Positions 61,965 to 64,000 of a stretch of DNA of 64,000 nt are shown here, piece after piece (positions within the stretch are counted from its first letter, which is position 1; each line of letters opens with the position of its first letter). Source of the DNA: Mycolicibacterium septicum DSM 44393 (GTDB lineage: Bacteria; Actinomycetota; Actinomycetes; Mycobacteriales; Mycobacteriaceae); assembly GCF_000455325.1 (NCBI RefSeq), contig NZ_HG322951.1, forward strand, positions 1,308,536 through 1,372,535, read 5' to 3'. The position numbers were made by a program, and so were the translations under genes. The notes below the pieces were generated by a model. That model was given only the letters and a program-made list of their open reading frames with translations, was not told the DNA's origin and made no database searches.

Positions 61965-63091
61965 CGGTTCTGGTGGTCAATTCCGGTTCGTCCTCGCTGA
62001 AATACGCGGTGGTCAAACCGGATTCGGGAGAGTTTCTGGCCGACGGCATCATCGAGCAGATCGGCTCGGCGCAGGTGCCCGATCATGACGCCGCGCTGCG
62101 GGCCGCGTTCGACGAACTGGCCGGTCAGGGTCTGCACCTGGACACCCTGGGCCTGGTGGCAGTGGGGCACCGGGTCGTGCACGGCGGCAAGACCTTCTAT
62201 CAGCCCACCCTGATCGACGGTGACCTGATCGCCAAGCTCGAAGAGCTGTCGCCGCTGGCCCCGCTGCACAATCCGCCGGCCATCCTCGGTATCGAGGTGG
62301 CCCGCAAGCTGCTTCCCGATCTGCCCCACGTCGCGGTCTTCGACACTGCCTTCTTCCACAACCTGCCGGCGGCCGCGGCGACCTACGCCATCGATCGCGA
62401 GGTGGCCGAGCGCTGGGGCATCCGCCGGTTCGGCTTCCACGGCACCTCGCACCAGTACGTCAGCCAGCAGGCCGCCGCCCTGCTCGATCGGCCCTACGAG
62501 TCGCTGAATCAGATTGTCCTGCATCTGGGTAACGGTGCGTCGGCGTCGGCGATCGCCGGCGGACGGCCGGTGGACACCTCGATGGGCCTGACGCCGATGG
62601 AGGGCCTGGTGATGGGCACCCGCAGCGGCGATGTCGACCCGGGCATCATCATGTATCTGTGCCGCGCGGCCGGTATGGGTGTCGAGGAAGTCGACACGAT
62701 GCTCAACCGCCGGTCGGGCGTACTTGGTCTCGGCGGCGAGAACGACTTCCGCAAATTGCACGCCCGGATGAAATCCGGCGATGAGGACGCGCAATTGGCT
62801 TACGACGTCTACATCCACCGGCTGCGCAAGTACGTCGGTGCGTACCTGGCGGTGCTGGGCCGGACCGATGTCATCAGCTTCACCGCGGGGGTGGGCGAGA
62901 ACGACGCCGCGGTACGCCGCGACGCGCTGGCCGGGCTGTCCGGGCTGGGGATCGAGATCGACGAGGAACTCAACGCGACCCGGTCGCGCGAGGCTCGACG
63001 CATCTCGGCACCGGACTCGCGGGTGACGGTGCTGGTGGTGCCGACCAATGAGGAGCTGGCGATCGCGCGGGCCAGCGCGGCCCTGGTCTGA
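61961..63091 (+). CDS. ackA: Acetate kinase
   Basis: 376 residues from ATG at 61961. The ASKHA fold blocks are [87 protein letters not shown] and [17 protein letters not shown], covering substrate, ATP and metal sites. It makes ATP and acetate from acetyl phosphate and ADP, or the reverse. Coupled to pta by a 4-bp overlap. Confidence 0.97.
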   Translation: MTVLVVNSGSSSLKYAVVKPDSGEFLADGIIEQIGSAQVPDHDAALRAAFDELAGQGLHLDTLGLVAVGHRVVHGGKTFYQPTLIDGDLIAKLEELSPLAPLHNPPAILGIEVARKLLPDLPHVAVFDTAFFHNLPAAAATYAIDREVAERWGIRRFGFHGTSHQYVSQQAAALLDRPYESLNQIVLHLGNGASASAIAGGRPVDTSMGLTPMEGLVMGTRSGDVDPGIIMYLCRAAGMGVEEVDTMLNRRSGVLGLGGENDFRKLHARMKSGDEDAQLAYDVYIHRLRKYVGAYLAVLGRTDVISFTAGVGENDAAVRRDALAGLSGLGIEIDEELNATRSREARRISAPDSRVTVLVVPTNEELAIARASAALV

Positions 63092-63097
63092 CCTGGA

Positions 63098-64000
63098 TCA
63101 GCCCGGCAATCGCCGATTGAGCACGAGCCCGGCCATGGCCGCTGCGGCCAGCGTCAGTGTGGCGAGAACGATCCATCCGGCGCTGGCATCGGCGGGGACG
63201 AGCTGGAACCCGATCTGCTGTTGCAGCGTGCCGTACACCTCCTCCAGGGACCCGACTGTGTCGGCGTGGAACACCCGGCCGTCGCCGGAGAGCTTGCTGA
63301 TCTCCTGCAACGTCTGATCGTCAACGGGCACTGCGATTTTCTGGTCGTTGAGGTTGACGTAGCCGTCCGGGGTGCCGAAGGAGATGGCCGAGATCGGGAC
63401 GCCCTGGGCCTGGGCGGCGCGGGCGGCGGCGAACGCGCCACGTGGCTGCTCGGGGTCCAGCGGCACGGTTTCCTTGCCGTCGGACTCCAGCACGATCCGC
63501 GCGGGCGGTGGGCCGTCACCTCCTCCGATCACTCCGCTGACTGTCGCGATCGCCTGCAGTGCGGTGTAGATGCCCTCCCCGGTCGCGGTGCGCTCGGCCG
63601 CTTCGAGCTTGTCGATCGCGGCCTTCATCGGCGCTCGCTTGGTCGTGGGTGGCACCAACAGCGTTGCGGTACCGGCGAATGCGACCAATCCGAGGTTGAC
63701 GCTCGGGTTGAGTCCGTCGACGAACTTCTTGCCCGCCTCCTTGGCAGCCGTCAGCCGGCTGGGGGCGACGTCGGTGGCGGCCATCGATTCCGAGACGTCG
63801 ATGACCAGCATGACCACCGCATTATTGCGCGGTATCAGGTGATCGCGGGTCGGGTCTGCCAACGCGACGGTCAGCAGCAGCAGGGAGATCAGCAGCAACG
63901 CCGCAGGCGCGTGCCGCAGCCGGCGGATGCGTCGAGGGGCCACCGCGGCCAGCACGTGCATGTTGGCGAACCGGAGCACCGGGGTGCCTTTCGCCCGTAG
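63098..64000 (-). CDS. BatA-like VWA membrane protein (Rv1481-like), N-terminus outside window
   Basis: The frame is open past base 64000, so the start is missing; the visible part is about 300 residues. It resembles Rv1481 (335 residues): a basic [16 protein letters not shown] region, a membrane segment ([18 protein letters not shown]), then the VWA domain with [44 protein letters not shown] and [18 protein letters not shown], and a second C-terminal membrane segment ([20 protein letters not shown]). BatA-type proteins work with MoxR ATPases and DUF58 proteins in envelope stress functions. It is convergent with ackA, with 6 bp between. Confidence 0.88.
   Translation of the reverse strand, partial: LRAKGTPVLRFANMHVLAAVAPRRIRRLRHAPAALLLISLLLLTVALADPTRDHLIPRNNAVVMLVIDVSESMAATDVAPSRLTAAKEAGKKFVDGLNPSVNLGLVAFAGTATLLVPPTTKRAPMKAAIDKLEAAERTATGEGIYTALQAIATVSGVIGGGDGPPPARIVLESDGKETVPLDPEQPRGAFAAARAAQAQGVPISAISFGTPDGYVNLNDQKIAVPVDDQTLQEISKLSGDGRVFHADTVGSLEEVYGTLQQQIGFQLVPADASAGWIVLATLTLAAAAMAGLVLNRRLPG

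Overview
The window looks like the chromosome of a rapidly growing Mycobacterium (Mycolicibacterium). It is GC-rich throughout, genes are tightly packed with frequent ATGA or GTGA overlaps, and many proteins are mycobacterial hallmarks: F420-dependent glucose-6-phosphate dehydrogenase, TtfA, an EspD/EspH-family protein, a DUF3151 protein and a DUF222/HNH protein. From memory the gene order follows, with insertions and losses, the M. tuberculosis blocks Rv0356c-Rv0384c and Rv0389-Rv0409. No tRNA, rRNA, CRISPR array, insertion sequence or prophage was seen.

Layout. 1-4071: the end of a DUF3533-like membrane protein with a divergent TetR, then a leftward run of an EspD/EspH-like protein, a CYTH protein, a GAP-family membrane protein and an MGT-type glycosyltransferase. 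4072-6809: clpB with a HspR-type HAIR operator overlapping a SigH/SigE-type promoter and a perfect hairpin after the gene. 6854-14297: an alpha/beta hydrolase; a Rieske oxygenase plus NAD(P)-binding oxidoreductase pair with a divergent TetR; then ttfA, SDR, lipoprotein and SpoU-type methyltransferase. 14283-17611: a nitrogen-heterocycle/cyanate island (GuaD-like deaminase, cyanase, CynR, CodA-like amidohydrolase). 17682-19706: GH76 protein and an F420/LLM oxidoreductase.

19810-29632 is a complete form I aerobic carbon monoxide dehydrogenase locus: LysR regulator, NTF2-like protein, XdhC, coxM-coxS-coxL, a second XdhC, MoxR ATPase, CoxG and a VWA protein. The large subunit carries the diagnostic AYxCSFR motif. 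A 20-bp dyad and a perfect Crp consensus site lie just before, and overlap, the coxM start.

29629-40878 is housekeeping and membrane functions: DedA, class II aldolase fba, CHAP protein, cation efflux transporter with a dyad operator, M50 protease, purA, thioesterase, SDR, a frameshifted HNH protein. 40684-46863 is a P450/ferredoxin pair, hydrolase, MMPL exporter and Na+/H+ antiporter with a divergent UBP zinc-finger protein. 46888-51848 holds purT, a rhodanese, metZ and small proteins. 52172-64000 holds a GNAT/LLM pair, an MBL hydrolase, fgd1, a GntR-controlled permease and class III aminotransferase, pta-ackA, and a truncated BatA-like VWA protein.

The parts most worth follow-up are the cyanate/deaminase island with its paired CynR-type sites, the control region of the CO dehydrogenase operon, the antiporter/UBP-finger pair, the P450-ferredoxin unit with a serine at the variable cluster position, and the HNH frameshift. 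I did not find a clearly new multi-gene system.
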